Shown piece after piece: positions 43,374 through 52,889 of a DNA stretch of 64,000 nt. Below the pieces are notes generated by a model. It did no database searches, was not told the DNA's origin, and was given only the letters and a program-made list of their open reading frames with translations. The translations under genes were made by a program, and so were the position numbers. The DNA lies in the NCBI GenBank assembly GCA_023405135.1, contig JAEXYZ010000108.1, positions 45,548-109,547 of the forward strand, written 5' to 3'. Positions within the stretch are counted from its first letter, which is position 1. Every line of letters begins with the position of its first letter. Source of the stretch: Bacillota bacterium (GTDB taxonomy: Bacteria > Bacillota > Bacilli > Bacillales_A > Planococcaceae).

Positions 43374-44237
43374 GTGGCAAACTTACGTGAAATAAAAAGC
43401 CGTATTACTTCAACGAAGAAAACGAGTCAAATGACGAAAGCCATGCAAATGGTTTCTGCTTCTAAAAGTAAACGTGCAGAGCAAAATGCAAAATCTTATG
43501 TTCCTTACATGGAAAAGGTACAAGACGTTGTTGCTGCAATCGCTTCAGGTACATCTGACGCGTCGCATCCAATGTTAGTTTCTCGTCCAGTTAAGAAAAC
43601 TGCTTATCTTGTAATTGGTTCTGACCGTGGTCTTGCAGGTGCTTATAACTCAAGTATCTTACGTCAATTAACACGTACTTTAAACGAACGTCATAACTCA
43701 AAAGATGAGTATGTGATTTTTGCAGTTGGTCGTGTTGCTCGTGATTATTTTGTAAAACGTGGTTACAACGTATTAGATAGTATTGTTGGTTTACCTGACC
43801 AACCTTCATTCTCTGACGTTAAACAAATCGCTCGTAAAGCTGTTGGTATGTTCGCTGATGGTACATATGATGAACTTTATATGTACTATAACCACTTTGT
43901 CAGTGTTATTTCACAAGAAGTTACTGAGAAAAAGGTATTACCAATTACTGATTTAGCTCCAGCTGGCGAAGGCGCATCTGCTTCATATGAATTCGAACCT
44001 TCAGGGGATGCAATTCTAGAAGTATTACTTCCACAGTACGCTGAAAGCTTAATTTATGGTGCTTTATTAGATGGTAAAGCTAGTGAACATGCTGCTCGTA
44101 TGACAGCGATGAAAACAGCAACTGATAATGCTAACGATCTTGTTAGAGAATTATCACTTGTATATAACCGTGCACGTCAAGCGGCGATTACACAAGAAAT
44201 TACAGAAATCGTTGGTGGAGCTGCAGCCTTAGAATAG
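43374..44237 (+). CDS. atpG: ATP synthase F1 subunit gamma
   Basis: 287 residues from a GTG with AAAGGTGG upstream. The rotor shaft subunit: N-terminal NLREIKSRITSTKKTSQMTK and the C-terminal RARQAAITQEITEIVGGAAA form the central coiled coil. The 160-base gap to atpD holds a GCTTTATT/AATAAAGC inverted repeat (about 44322-44366), a possible processing or attenuation site. Confidence 0.97.
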   Translation: MANLREIKSRITSTKKTSQMTKAMQMVSASKSKRAEQNAKSYVPYMEKVQDVVAAIASGTSDASHPMLVSRPVKKTAYLVIGSDRGLAGAYNSSILRQLTRTLNERHNSKDEYVIFAVGRVARDYFVKRGYNVLDSIVGLPDQPSFSDVKQIARKAVGMFADGTYDELYMYYNHFVSVISQEVTEKKVLPITDLAPAGEGASASYEFEPSGDAILEVLLPQYAESLIYGALLDGKASEHAARMTAMKTATDNANDLVRELSLVYNRARQAAITQEITEIVGGAAALE

Positions 44238-44398
44238 GCTGTGCTTCCCAACGTCGTTTATAAAGGAAAAGTGTAGAACATTGTTATAACAATAGCAAAA
44301 GTTCGAAGCTAGACAGGAAGAAAGCTTTATTATTGATTGCTCATAAACATCGAAATGAATAAAGCTCGACACCAAACTGTATAGGAGGGTACACAGGA

Positions 44399-45814
44399 AT
44401 GAACATAGGACACGTTATTCAAGTAATGGGTCCGGTTGTTGACGTTAAATTCAGCAACGGCCAATTACCAGCAATCTATAACGCTTTAACTGTTAAGATT
44501 GAACGTCCAAATGAAGAACCAGTTACTTTAACGTTAGAAGTAGCTCTTCACTTAGGTGACGATTCTGTCCGCACAATTGCCATGTCTTCTACTGACGGCT
44601 TACAACGTGGTGCAGAAGTTACAGACTTAGGAAAACCAATCTCTGTACCAGTTGGTGATGTAACTTTAGGACGTGTATTCAACGTACTAGGTGAAGTTAT
44701 CGACTTAGGAGAAGAAATCCCAGCAGAAGCTCGTCGTGATTCAATTCACCGCGAAGCTCCAAAATTTGATGAATTAACTACAGAAGTACAAATCCTAGAA
44801 ACAGGTATTAAAGTAGTAGACTTATTAGCTCCTTATATTAAGGGGGGGAAAGTAGGTTTATTCGGTGGTGCCGGTGTAGGTAAAACTGTATTAATCCAAG
44901 AATTAATTAACAACATCGCTCAAGGTCACGGTGGTATCTCTGTATTCGCGGGTGTAGGTGAACGTACTCGTGAAGGTAATGACTTATTCCACGAAATGAG
45001 TGACTCTGGCGTTATTGGTAAAACATCAATGGTATTCGGTCAAATGAACGAGCCACCTGGAGCACGTATGCGCGTTGCTTTAACTGGTCTTACAATGGCT
45101 GAATATTTCCGTGATGAACAAGGTCAAGACGTACTTTTATTCATCGACAACATCTTCCGTTTCACACAAGCAGGTTCTGAAGTTTCTGCCCTATTAGGTC
45201 GTATGCCTTCTGCGGTAGGTTACCAACCAACACTTGCTACTGAAATGGGTAACTTACAAGAACGTATCACATCAACAAATAAAGGTTCTGTTACATCGAT
45301 TCAAGCGATTTATGTACCTGCCGATGACTATACTGACCCAGCGCCAGCTACAACTTTCGCTCACTTAGATGCTACAACTAACTTAGAGCGTAAATTATCT
45401 GAGATGGGTATTTACCCAGCGGTGGATCCATTAGCATCTACTTCACGTGCATTATCACCTGAAATCGTTGGTGAAGAACACTATGCCGTTGCTCGTGGCG
45501 TTCAAATGACGTTACAACGTTATAACGAATTACAAGATATTATCGCCATCTTAGGTATGGACGAATTATCTGATGAAGATAAGCAAACAGTTGAACGTGC
45601 TCGTCGTATTCAATTCTTCTTATCTCAAAACTTCCATGTTGCGGAACAATTCACTGGTCAACCAGGTTCTTTTGTACACGTAAAAGATACTGTTCGTTCA
45701 TTCAAGGAAATCCTTGAAGGTAAATACGATCACTTACCAGAAGATGCTTTCCGTTTAGTTGGTAGCATTGAAGAGGTAGTAGAAAAAGCGAAAAGCATGG
45801 GCGTAGAGGTATAA
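44399..45814 (+). CDS. atpD: ATP synthase F1 subunit beta
   Basis: 471 residues. The catalytic subunit: P-loop GGAGVGKTVLIQE, catalytic Glu in AGVGERTREGNDL, Walker B VLLFIDNIFRF. AGGAGGG precedes the ATG. Standard length and motifs. Confidence 0.98.
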   Translation: MNIGHVIQVMGPVVDVKFSNGQLPAIYNALTVKIERPNEEPVTLTLEVALHLGDDSVRTIAMSSTDGLQRGAEVTDLGKPISVPVGDVTLGRVFNVLGEVIDLGEEIPAEARRDSIHREAPKFDELTTEVQILETGIKVVDLLAPYIKGGKVGLFGGAGVGKTVLIQELINNIAQGHGGISVFAGVGERTREGNDLFHEMSDSGVIGKTSMVFGQMNEPPGARMRVALTGLTMAEYFRDEQGQDVLLFIDNIFRFTQAGSEVSALLGRMPSAVGYQPTLATEMGNLQERITSTNKGSVTSIQAIYVPADDYTDPAPATTFAHLDATTNLERKLSEMGIYPAVDPLASTSRALSPEIVGEEHYAVARGVQMTLQRYNELQDIIAILGMDELSDEDKQTVERARRIQFFLSQNFHVAEQFTGQPGSFVHVKDTVRSFKEILEGKYDHLPEDAFRLVGSIEEVVEKAKSMGVEV

Positions 45815-45838
45815 CACTAGGGACGAGGAGGAAAAAAT

Positions 45839-46246
45839 ATGAAGACAGTTCAAGTCAACATTGTCACTCCCGACGGCCCAGTATACGATTCAGAAGTCGC
45901 AATGGTTATCGCTAAAACAGTTTCTGGTGAAATTGGGGTTCTTCCAGGACATATTCCTTTAGTTGCCCCACTTGCAATTGGTGCTGTTACACTAAAAAAA
46001 GAAGACGGCTCACAAGAAGTTGTAGCTGTTAGTGGTGGTTTCATTGAAGTACGTCCTGAACAAATTTCGATATTAGCTCCTTCTGCTGAATTAGCAGCTA
46101 ATATTGATGTTGCTCGTGCAAAAGAAGCAATGGCACGTGCAGAAGAACGTCTTCAAAAGAAACAAGATGACATCGATTTCAAACGCGCTGAGCTAGCTTT
46201 AAAACGTGCGATTAATCGTATCAGCGTTCATGAGGGTAATCTTTAA
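45839..46246 (+). CDS. atpC: ATP synthase F1 subunit epsilon
   Basis: 135 residues. The N-terminal beta sandwich (PDGPVYDSEV, GEIGVLPGHIPLVAPL) and the C-terminal helical hairpin that can block rotation are both present. GAGGAGG precedes the ATG. It is the last gene of the operon and is followed by a terminator. Confidence 0.96.
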   Translation: MKTVQVNIVTPDGPVYDSEVAMVIAKTVSGEIGVLPGHIPLVAPLAIGAVTLKKEDGSQEVVAVSGGFIEVRPEQISILAPSAELAANIDVARAKEAMARAEERLQKKQDDIDFKRAELALKRAINRISVHEGNL

Positions 46247-46257
46247 TTTTTCAAATG

Positions 46258-46285
46258 AAGCGGACAGGACAACTGTCCGCTTTTA
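46258..46285 (+). terminator. Terminator of the ATP synthase operon
   Basis: AAGCGGACAG (46258-46267) pairs with CTGTCCGCTT (46273-46282), with a T-run. Confidence 0.9.
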
Positions 46286-46307
46286 CTTATTCAAGGAGGA
46301 ATGTTGA

Positions 46308-46550
46308 ATGGAATTGTATCAAACTATTGGTATAAAAGCTGTCTTAGGGATTTTTTCTCATCTATTCTTTATTGCAATTACATTTTATGCATTACAAGCA
46401 TTTCGTTTAGATCAACTATTTAAAAAGGGGAAAACGATTCAAATCCAATTAATCTATATTTTACTAAGCATAGCTATAGGCACTAGTGTGTCAAACTTTG
46501 TATTAGACTTTTCAAAATGGTCACAACAATTACCTTATCTTTTTTCTTGA
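46308..46550 (+). CDS. ywzB: DUF1146 membrane protein (YwzB)
   Basis: 80 residues with two membrane helices, one near residues 10-30 and one near 45-65, separated by the basic stretch RLDQLFKKGKTIQ. The family (DUF1146) is found just after atpC in many bacilli and has no known function. AAGGAGG precedes the ATG. Confidence 0.85.
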   Translation: MELYQTIGIKAVLGIFSHLFFIAITFYALQAFRLDQLFKKGKTIQIQLIYILLSIAIGTSVSNFVLDFSKWSQQLPYLFS

Positions 46551-46583
46551 GAGAACGAATTTTTTCTCGTTCATTCACAAATA

Positions 46584-46639
46584 TTATATGTTATGTAAGG
46601 GGAATGACGCGTTCGTTTGTCGTTACATAACATATAATT
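46584..46639. repeat. Large palindrome before murAA
   Basis: ATTATATGTTATGT (46584-46597) and its exact complement ACATAACATATAAT (46626-46639) enclose a second stem AATGAC/GTCGTT. Together they form a 56-base structure with an AAGGGG bulge. No T-run follows. The rest of 46551-46920 is AT-rich, with a GAACGA/TCGTTC hairpin at about 46552-46573 that may end the DUF1146 transcript. Confidence 0.75.
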
Positions 46640-46920
46640 GTCTATTTCCTGGGTAATATTGTTGAAATTTGAAAGTATTATAAGAAGTAACTTACCGACT
46701 AAATATTTCTTTTTTTACTTCATATGAAATTCACCAATATGTTGAATGTAGCGTAATATAAAGTTGTAGATAAAAATACAATTTTACAGTAAAATAGTGA
46801 TTTGGATGCTTGTTTAACCAGAACAAAAGCAGTAACATTATGATAGTCTGTGTGTGTATAAGATTAAACCTTTTGATAAGGTTTAACAGTTTTGGACAAT
46901 TGAATTCGGAGGGACGAATT

Positions 46921-48246
46921 GTGGAGAAAATAATTGTTACGGGAGGCCAAAAATTACGAGGAGTCGTAAAAGTAGAAGGAGCCAAAAATGCCGTACTACC
47001 AATTCTAGCAGCATCATTACTAGCTTCTAAGAATATTAATATTATAAAAGACGTTCCGAATTTAGCGGATGTTCATACAATAAATGAAGTACTAAAAAGT
47101 TTAAATGCTGATGTAATGTACAACGAAGAAAAAAATGAGATTCATATAAATGCAGAAGAACAATTATCAAGTGAGGCACAATTTGAATATGTAAGTAAAA
47201 TGCGTGCTTCAATTTTAGTGATGGGGTCACTATTAGCACGCAATGGGTATGCCCGTGTCGCATTGCCAGGAGGGTGTGCGATTGGATCACGTCCTATTGA
47301 ACTGCATTTAAAAGGCTTTGAAGCAATGGGAGCTAAAATTTCATTTGGTCATGGATTCGTTGAAGCAAAAACTGTGGATGGTCTACATGGCGCAGAAATT
47401 TATTTAGATTTCCCTAGTGTAGGAGCAACAGAGAATATTATGACTGCAGCTGCATTAGCAAAAGGTACAACAATTATTGAAAATGCAGCCAAGGAACCAG
47501 AGATTGTTGATTTAGCTAATTTTATTAACGGTATGGGTGGTCGTATTATTGGAGCCGGTACAGATACAATCCGAATCGAAGGTGTAAAAGAATTACATGG
47601 TGTGACACATCATGTTATTCCTGACCGAATTGAAGCTGGTACATTTATGGTTGCCGCTGCAATTACTCGTGGTGATGTGTTTATCGAGAATGCCGTGCCA
47701 GAACATATGACGGCCTTAATCGCAAAATTACGTGAAATGGGCGTTGAAGTAATCGAAGAAAATGAAGGATTGCGTGTTCGTGCAACAAACCCACTTAAAG
47801 CAGTTGATATTAAAACAATGCCGCATCCTGGTTTTCCTACAGATATGCAAGCACAGATGATGGCATTATTACTTACTGCTGAAGGTACGAGTATCATTAC
47901 CGAAACGGTATTTGAAAATCGCTTTATGCATGTTGAAGAATTCCGTCGTATGAATGCACAAGCAAAAATTGAAGGGCGTTCTGTATTTATCGAAGGTCCA
48001 GTTAAATTGCAAGGTGCAGAAGTAAGCGCAACAGACTTACGTGCAGCCGCTGCGTTGATTTTAGCGGGTCTTGTATCCAATGGAATTACTCGCGTTACAA
48101 AATTGCATCATTTAGACCGAGGATATGTGAATTTCCACAAAAAACTTGCAGATTTAGGTGCAAATATTGAACGCATTACTGACAATGACTCTGACGTTAA
48201 ACAAGAAGTTAAAGTTTCGTTATCAGAAGAAACGGTTGAAATTTAA
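46921..48246 (+). CDS. murAA: UDP-N-acetylglucosamine 1-carboxyvinyltransferase (MurAA)
   Basis: 441 residues from the GTG at 46921, after GGAGGGACG; the longer frame into the palindrome region is not used. The active Cys is in ALPGGCAIGSRPIEL. VEGAKNAVLPILAA and LHHLDRGYVNFHKKLADLGA are family blocks. It carries a ~20-residue acidic tail after the core. In B. subtilis murAA is the essential copy. The order murAA-spoIID-spoIIQ is conserved. Confidence 0.95.
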   Translation: MEKIIVTGGQKLRGVVKVEGAKNAVLPILAASLLASKNINIIKDVPNLADVHTINEVLKSLNADVMYNEEKNEIHINAEEQLSSEAQFEYVSKMRASILVMGSLLARNGYARVALPGGCAIGSRPIELHLKGFEAMGAKISFGHGFVEAKTVDGLHGAEIYLDFPSVGATENIMTAAALAKGTTIIENAAKEPEIVDLANFINGMGGRIIGAGTDTIRIEGVKELHGVTHHVIPDRIEAGTFMVAAAITRGDVFIENAVPEHMTALIAKLREMGVEVIEENEGLRVRATNPLKAVDIKTMPHPGFPTDMQAQMMALLLTAEGTSIITETVFENRFMHVEEFRRMNAQAKIEGRSVFIEGPVKLQGAEVSATDLRAAAALILAGLVSNGITRVTKLHHLDRGYVNFHKKLADLGANIERITDNDSDVKQEVKVSLSEETVEI

Positions 48247-48326
48247 AAGCATCCGTGCGCAATGCGCGATTCTATCTTTATATTAAATATAATTATGACT
48301 TATAAGAATCAAATATGACATAAAAA

Positions 48327-48364
48327 ATGGTGAAATTCTTTATTTAAGAATTTTGCCTTTTTTT
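48327..48364 (+). terminator. Terminator of murAA
   Basis: GGTGAAATTCTT and AAGAATTTTGCC form the stem with TATTT loop, followed by a seven-T run. Confidence 0.8.
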
Positions 48365-48507
48365 ATGTTCGAAGTGACAAAATATTTTAGCATACAGAGT
48401 TCGTAGTAAAATAATTAAGAAAAAGGTGACCTTAGAAAGAAGCATACCACTATAAAAATTTCCCCAAACAAGATATATTTTTAGACGCAAAATCATAAGT
48501 AATATGT

Positions 48508-49476
48508 ATGAAAAAAATAAAATCATATAAACCTTTACTAATTGTTGCATCAATTTTTTGTTTTATTGCTGGACTTTTTTACTTTCCATTCTTTTTCAGT
48601 CAATCAGAGCAACATAAAAACGCCCAAACTACTTCGAAAGGTGAAATTAAAGGAGCATTTACGGAAGCATGTGAAATTACAATAAAAGTAAGTGGAAGTG
48701 AAATTCCGATTGATCTTGAGGAATATGTCATTGGTGTTGTTGCTGCTGAAATGCCTGCAAATTTTAATTTGGAAGCACTAAAGGCTCAAGCAATTGCTGC
48801 TCGAACTTATGTATTAAAGACAACAAATTATGGACAAGAACAAATTGAACCAACCATAGCGAAGCAAGTATTTTACGATCCTGATACGAGAAAGAAAAAT
48901 TGGGATACATCTTATGAAGAATACGAAAAAAAAGTTAGACAAGCAGTAGAGAGTACAGCAGGAGAAATTATTAATTACAATGGTGAATTAATTACTGCCA
49001 TGTTTCATTCAATGAGCAATGGAATGACAGAAAGTGCGAAAAATTACAGTGGATCAAATCTTCCTTATTTACAATCCGTTGCAAGTACAGACTTTCAATA
49101 TGCAGATAACTATGAAACGGAAAAGACTTTCACCATTAATGAATGGAATCATTTATTAAATGTAAATTGGACAATCGATCAAGTTAAGAAACTACGTATA
49201 AAACGAAACGATTCAGGGAGGGTAGAAACGGTTACCATGGGGGACAAGGAATGGACAGGACGGGATTTTAGAACGCTTCTGGATTTGCGCTCGACAGATT
49301 TTAGAGTCGATGTCCAAAAAGGCCAAATTGTTGTAACGACAGAAGGGTATGGTCACGGTGTCGGAATGAGTCAATATGGTGCTGATGCTATGGCTGATAA
49401 TGGGGCAACTGCCCACGAAATTTTGGAACATTATTACAAAAATACAAATATTGAAAAAATAAGTTGTAAAAAATAG
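48508..49476 (+). CDS. spoIID: Stage II sporulation protein D (lytic transglycosylase)
   Basis: 322 residues. One N-terminal membrane helix, then a SpoIID domain with VIGVVAAEMPANFNLEALKAQ, QAIAARTYVL, and the late GYGHGVGMSQYGADAMA. SpoIID cleaves the glycan strands of septal peptidoglycan with SpoIIP and SpoIIM during engulfment. The ATG at 48508 has no clear ribosome site, which is unusual here. Members are sigma-E controlled in B. subtilis; I could not fix a sigma-E promoter. Confidence 0.95.
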   Translation: MKKIKSYKPLLIVASIFCFIAGLFYFPFFFSQSEQHKNAQTTSKGEIKGAFTEACEITIKVSGSEIPIDLEEYVIGVVAAEMPANFNLEALKAQAIAARTYVLKTTNYGQEQIEPTIAKQVFYDPDTRKKNWDTSYEEYEKKVRQAVESTAGEIINYNGELITAMFHSMSNGMTESAKNYSGSNLPYLQSVASTDFQYADNYETEKTFTINEWNHLLNVNWTIDQVKKLRIKRNDSGRVETVTMGDKEWTGRDFRTLLDLRSTDFRVDVQKGQIVVTTEGYGHGVGMSQYGADAMADNGATAHEILEHYYKNTNIEKISCKK

Positions 49477-49542
49477 AAAATTTTTTCAAAATGTGATTAG
49501 AAATGTAAAATATTGTTCACACTTCAATCAGAGGTGATGAAC

Positions 49543-50199
49543 ATGAGAGAAGAAAAACAATTTAAGCCTTCTCCTAATAAAAACAGTTGGCAGAAAAAGC
49601 CATGGTTTTGGCCGTCAATCTATGCAGCAATTGCTGTGGTGCTAATCGGTTTAATTTTCAGTTATAATGCACTCATTGGTGAAGAAGAACAGGAAGAAGT
49701 AGTACAAGAAAACACTTCTGACGAGTCTACAGTTATTGAAACAAATGCTCAAGTTGAAACATTGAAATATCCTTTCGATGAAGAGCAACTAGACAGTGTA
49801 GAAGTATTACAAGACTTTTACGATGTAACTGCTGATGCAGAAACTCGTGAAAAAGCACTTTTAGTATTTAACCAAACATTTTCAACTTCATCTGGGGTAT
49901 CATTGTCAGTAAACAGTGAACCTTTTGAAGTACTTGCTGCGATGAGCGGTGAAGTTACTGAAGTAAAACTTGATGCATTCACTGGAAATAAAATCGTAAT
50001 TACGCACCCAAATGGTATGGAAACTCGATATAGCTCTGTAACGGACATTCTTGTAAAAGAAGGAGATACAGTAGTTCAAGGCCAACCATTAGCAACAACA
50101 ACTGAAAATGAATGGAATCCATCAGCAGGAATCCATCTCCATTTTGAAGTATTAGAAAATGGAGAACATGTAAACCCAAGAAATTACTTAGCTTTCTAA
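49543..50199 (+). CDS. spoIIQ: Stage II sporulation protein Q (degenerate M23 peptidase)
   Basis: 218 residues from the ATG at 49543, behind GAGGTG. One membrane helix near residues 24-44, an acidic linker, then a LytM/M23 domain. The HxH of the metal site is present (GIHLHFEV). The first metal His is not at its expected place, where the sequence reads SGVSLSVNSEPFEV, so it is probably not a peptidase, as in B. subtilis SpoIIQ. SpoIIQ binds SpoIIIAH across the septum. The protein is shorter than the B. subtilis one (~283). Confidence 0.92.
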   Translation: MREEKQFKPSPNKNSWQKKPWFWPSIYAAIAVVLIGLIFSYNALIGEEEQEEVVQENTSDESTVIETNAQVETLKYPFDEEQLDSVEVLQDFYDVTADAETREKALLVFNQTFSTSSGVSLSVNSEPFEVLAAMSGEVTEVKLDAFTGNKIVITHPNGMETRYSSVTDILVKEGDTVVQGQPLATTTENEWNPSAGIHLHFEVLENGEHVNPRNYLAF

Positions 50200-50220
50200 T
50201 TTAATTATTTAAGCGAAGCG

Positions 50221-50307
50221 AAACGCCCATTTGCTCAAAAAATGTTGAAAACTTCCTTGCAACCTTACTGAAGTTTCAACGTCTAATTGAGATTAATGGG
50301 CGTTTTT
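50221..50307 (+). terminator. Large terminator of spoIIQ
   Basis: AAACGCCCATT (50221-50231) pairs with AATGGGCGTTT (50295-50305). An inner GTTGAAAACTTC/GAAGTTTCAAC stem sits inside. A T-run follows. Confidence 0.85.
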
Positions 50308-50482
50308 GCAGTTTTCTTACTTAAAATGGTTCTGAAATTCCGAAAAACCTCATATTGTGAATAAACGTTAAATCGCTAGTTGCAAAAATTTCAATGAAAC
50401 ACTCGCAATATGAACACGTTGAAAAAATCACCTCTTGATAGCAAAACGGCACATTCTTATATCCGATAGAAAGGAAGAGAAC

Positions 50483-50737
50483 GTGCACGAGCACATTCGG
50501 CATCGCTGCGTTCGACTTGGAGAACTGCTTATAGAAACAGGTGAAACGGTTCGTGTCCTAGCGAAAATGACGGGCTATTCTAAAAGTACAGTCCATAAAG
50601 ATTTAACTGAACGACTATTCCTAGTTAATGAACAATTAGCAAATGAGGTAAAAGAAATATTAGCATATCACAAATCGATCCGTCATTTGCGAGGGGGCGA
50701 AGCGACACGTAAAAAGTGGCAGTCCCGACAACATTGA
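50483..50737 (+). CDS. spoIIID: Sporulation transcription regulator SpoIIID
   Basis: 84 residues from the GTG at 50483; AAGGAAG is just upstream. The helix-turn-helix is VRVLAKMTGYSKSTVHKDL, with a basic C-terminal tail (HLRGGEATRKKWQSR). SpoIIID switches sigma-E regulon genes in the mother cell on and off before sigma-K. An ATG-like earlier frame start at 50435 has no ribosome site. Confidence 0.95.
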   Translation: MHEHIRHRCVRLGELLIETGETVRVLAKMTGYSKSTVHKDLTERLFLVNEQLANEVKEILAYHKSIRHLRGGEATRKKWQSRQH

Positions 50738-50740
50738 AAG

Positions 50741-50781
50741 AGCATTTAGTTTGGCTTTAATAGTCAACTAAATGCTTTTTT
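50741..50781 (+). terminator. Terminator of spoIIID
   Basis: AGCATTTAGTT (50741-50751) pairs perfectly with AACTAAATGCT (50766-50776), followed by Ts. Confidence 0.9.
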
Positions 50782-50958
50782 ACTATCAATTGACGATTGT
50801 GTTAATTTGGTAGAAAAATAATCCTATATTCCTTAAATAAGGGAAAATACTCAACAAATTAAGGTGTAATTAATATTCGAATATGATAAAATATTCTAGA
50901 TAAAGATAGAATTTTTGACCGTGAAACAAAGTTGGGAATGGCAGGAAGGAGAAATAAA

Positions 50959-51957
50959 ATGTTGTCAAAAGACATTGGTATCGACTTAGGAACAGCAAAT
51001 GTACTGATTTATGTAAAAGGTAAAGGAATTGTATTAAATGAACCTTCTGTTGTTGCAATCGATAAAAATAGCAAAAAAGTACTAGCTGTTGGTGAAGAAG
51101 CACGGCAAATGGTAGGTCGAACACCTGGAAATATCGTTGCAATCCGTCCTTTAAAAGATGGCGTTATTGCAGATTTCGACGTTACAGAAGCTATGTTAAA
51201 ATATTTTATCAATAAATTAGATGTAAAAGGTATCTTTTCAAAACCACGCATATTAATTTGCTGTCCAACAAATATCACGAGTGTAGAACAAAAAGCAATT
51301 CGTGAAGCTGCTGAAAAATCAGGCGGTAAAAAAGTATACTTAGAAGAAGAACCGAAAGTAGCTGCAATTGGTGCTGGAATGGATATTTTCCAACCGAGTG
51401 GTAACATGGTTGTTGATATCGGGGGCGGTACAACTGATATAGCAGTTCTTTCAATGGGAGATATCGTAACGAGCGAATCAATTAAAGTAGCTGGAGACGT
51501 TTTTGATAACGATATATTGCAATACATAAAAAAAGAGTACAAACTTTTAATCGGTGAACGTACAGCCGAATCGATTAAAATGAATATTGGAACAGTATTC
51601 CCAAACAGTCGTGACGAATCAATGGAAATTCGAGGTCGTGACATGGTAACAGGTTTACCAAGAACAATAACAATACATTCATCTGAAATTGAAAGAGCAT
51701 TACATGAATCCGTTTCAATGATCGTTCAATCAGCTAAAAATGTATTAGAGAAAACTCCACCTGAATTATCTGCAGATATAATTGATCGAGGAGTTATTAT
51801 TACTGGTGGAGGCGCATTGTTACACGGAATGGATCAATTATTAATACGTGAACTGAAGGTACCTGTTTTTATAGCAGAGAATCCTATGGACTGCGTTGCA
51901 ATTGGTACAGGCTTAATGCTAGATAATATTGATCGTTCACCGGGTTCTAGACTTTAA
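50959..51957 (+). CDS. mbl: MreB-like cell shape protein Mbl
   Basis: 332 residues from the ATG at 50959; AGGAAGGAG precedes it. The actin-type phosphate loops are IDLGTANVLIYVKGKG and VVDIGGGTTDIAVLS. It forms membrane-bound filaments that guide wall elongation. The neighbours spoIIID upstream and flhO/flhP downstream identify it as Mbl rather than MreB, as in B. subtilis. Confidence 0.94.
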   Translation: MLSKDIGIDLGTANVLIYVKGKGIVLNEPSVVAIDKNSKKVLAVGEEARQMVGRTPGNIVAIRPLKDGVIADFDVTEAMLKYFINKLDVKGIFSKPRILICCPTNITSVEQKAIREAAEKSGGKKVYLEEEPKVAAIGAGMDIFQPSGNMVVDIGGGTTDIAVLSMGDIVTSESIKVAGDVFDNDILQYIKKEYKLLIGERTAESIKMNIGTVFPNSRDESMEIRGRDMVTGLPRTITIHSSEIERALHESVSMIVQSAKNVLEKTPPELSADIIDRGVIITGGGALLHGMDQLLIRELKVPVFIAENPMDCVAIGTGLMLDNIDRSPGSRL

Positions 51958-52028
51958 AAAGTCGCATAATTCGTTAATTTTACAAAGGTTACATTTTCAA
52001 ACTTTATACTATAAAAGAGGTGATTCAG

Positions 52029-52865
52029 TTGTTTAAAGGGTTTTATACTGTTGCAACAGGAATGGTCGCACAACAAAGAAAAACAGAAATACTAACGAAC
52101 AATATGGCAAATGCTAACACACCTGGTTTTAAAGCAGATCAATCTACTATCCGTTCGTTTCCTGATATGCTTCTTTCAGCAATAGGTAATACAAACATAC
52201 CAACTGAAAAAGGCCTGAACTTCCCGCAAAATAATGAAATCGGCTCATTAAATACTGGTGTATACTTACAAGAAACACTTGCAAATTATACTCAAGGATC
52301 TATTTATGAAACGAGTCTTACAACTGATTTTGCCTTAATCAACGGTTCAATGCCAACTGACGTAGAATCTGGCCAAACAGGAACAATCTTTTTCAGACTT
52401 GAACATCCAGAAGGTGGGGAAGCCTATACTCGTAACGGGAATTTCACATTAGATGGACAAGGGTATTTAGTAAATAATCAAGGTCTTTATGTATTATCTA
52501 GTACAGGGGAACGTATTCAATTACAAAATGACGATTTCCAACTTTCTCAGGATGGAAATATTTATGTAAACAACCAACAAGTGGCAACATTAGGTGTATC
52601 TTTCTCTGCTAATCCTGATGAGTTATTAAAGCAAGATAATGGTTTGTTCAGAACAGTGGATGGTGAAAATTTGCCGACTGCTTATGGACAAGAGGGCGTT
52701 ACATTTGCGATGCAACAAAATTATTTAGAAGGTTCAAATGTTGATTCAGCACAATCAATGACGGATTTATTAACAGCTTATCGTGCCTTTGAAGCAAACC
52801 AAAAAGTACTACAAGCATATGATAAAAGCATGGATAAAGCGGTAAATGAAATTGGTAAAGTTTAA
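52029..52865 (+). CDS. flhO: Flagellar basal-body rod protein FlhO (FlgF/FlgG family)
   Basis: 278 residues from the TTG at 52029, after AAAGAGGTG. NNMANANTPGFKADQ is the N-terminal flg-rod signature, and the C-terminal AYRAFEANQKVLQAYD is the matching helix. It is a distal-rod-type protein. It is followed 24 bases later by its paralogue flhP. Confidence 0.92.
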   Translation: MFKGFYTVATGMVAQQRKTEILTNNMANANTPGFKADQSTIRSFPDMLLSAIGNTNIPTEKGLNFPQNNEIGSLNTGVYLQETLANYTQGSIYETSLTTDFALINGSMPTDVESGQTGTIFFRLEHPEGGEAYTRNGNFTLDGQGYLVNNQGLYVLSSTGERIQLQNDDFQLSQDGNIYVNNQQVATLGVSFSANPDELLKQDNGLFRTVDGENLPTAYGQEGVTFAMQQNYLEGSNVDSAQSMTDLLTAYRAFEANQKVLQAYDKSMDKAVNEIGKV

Positions 52866-52889
52866 CCATTTAAGAGAGGAGGGGCATAA

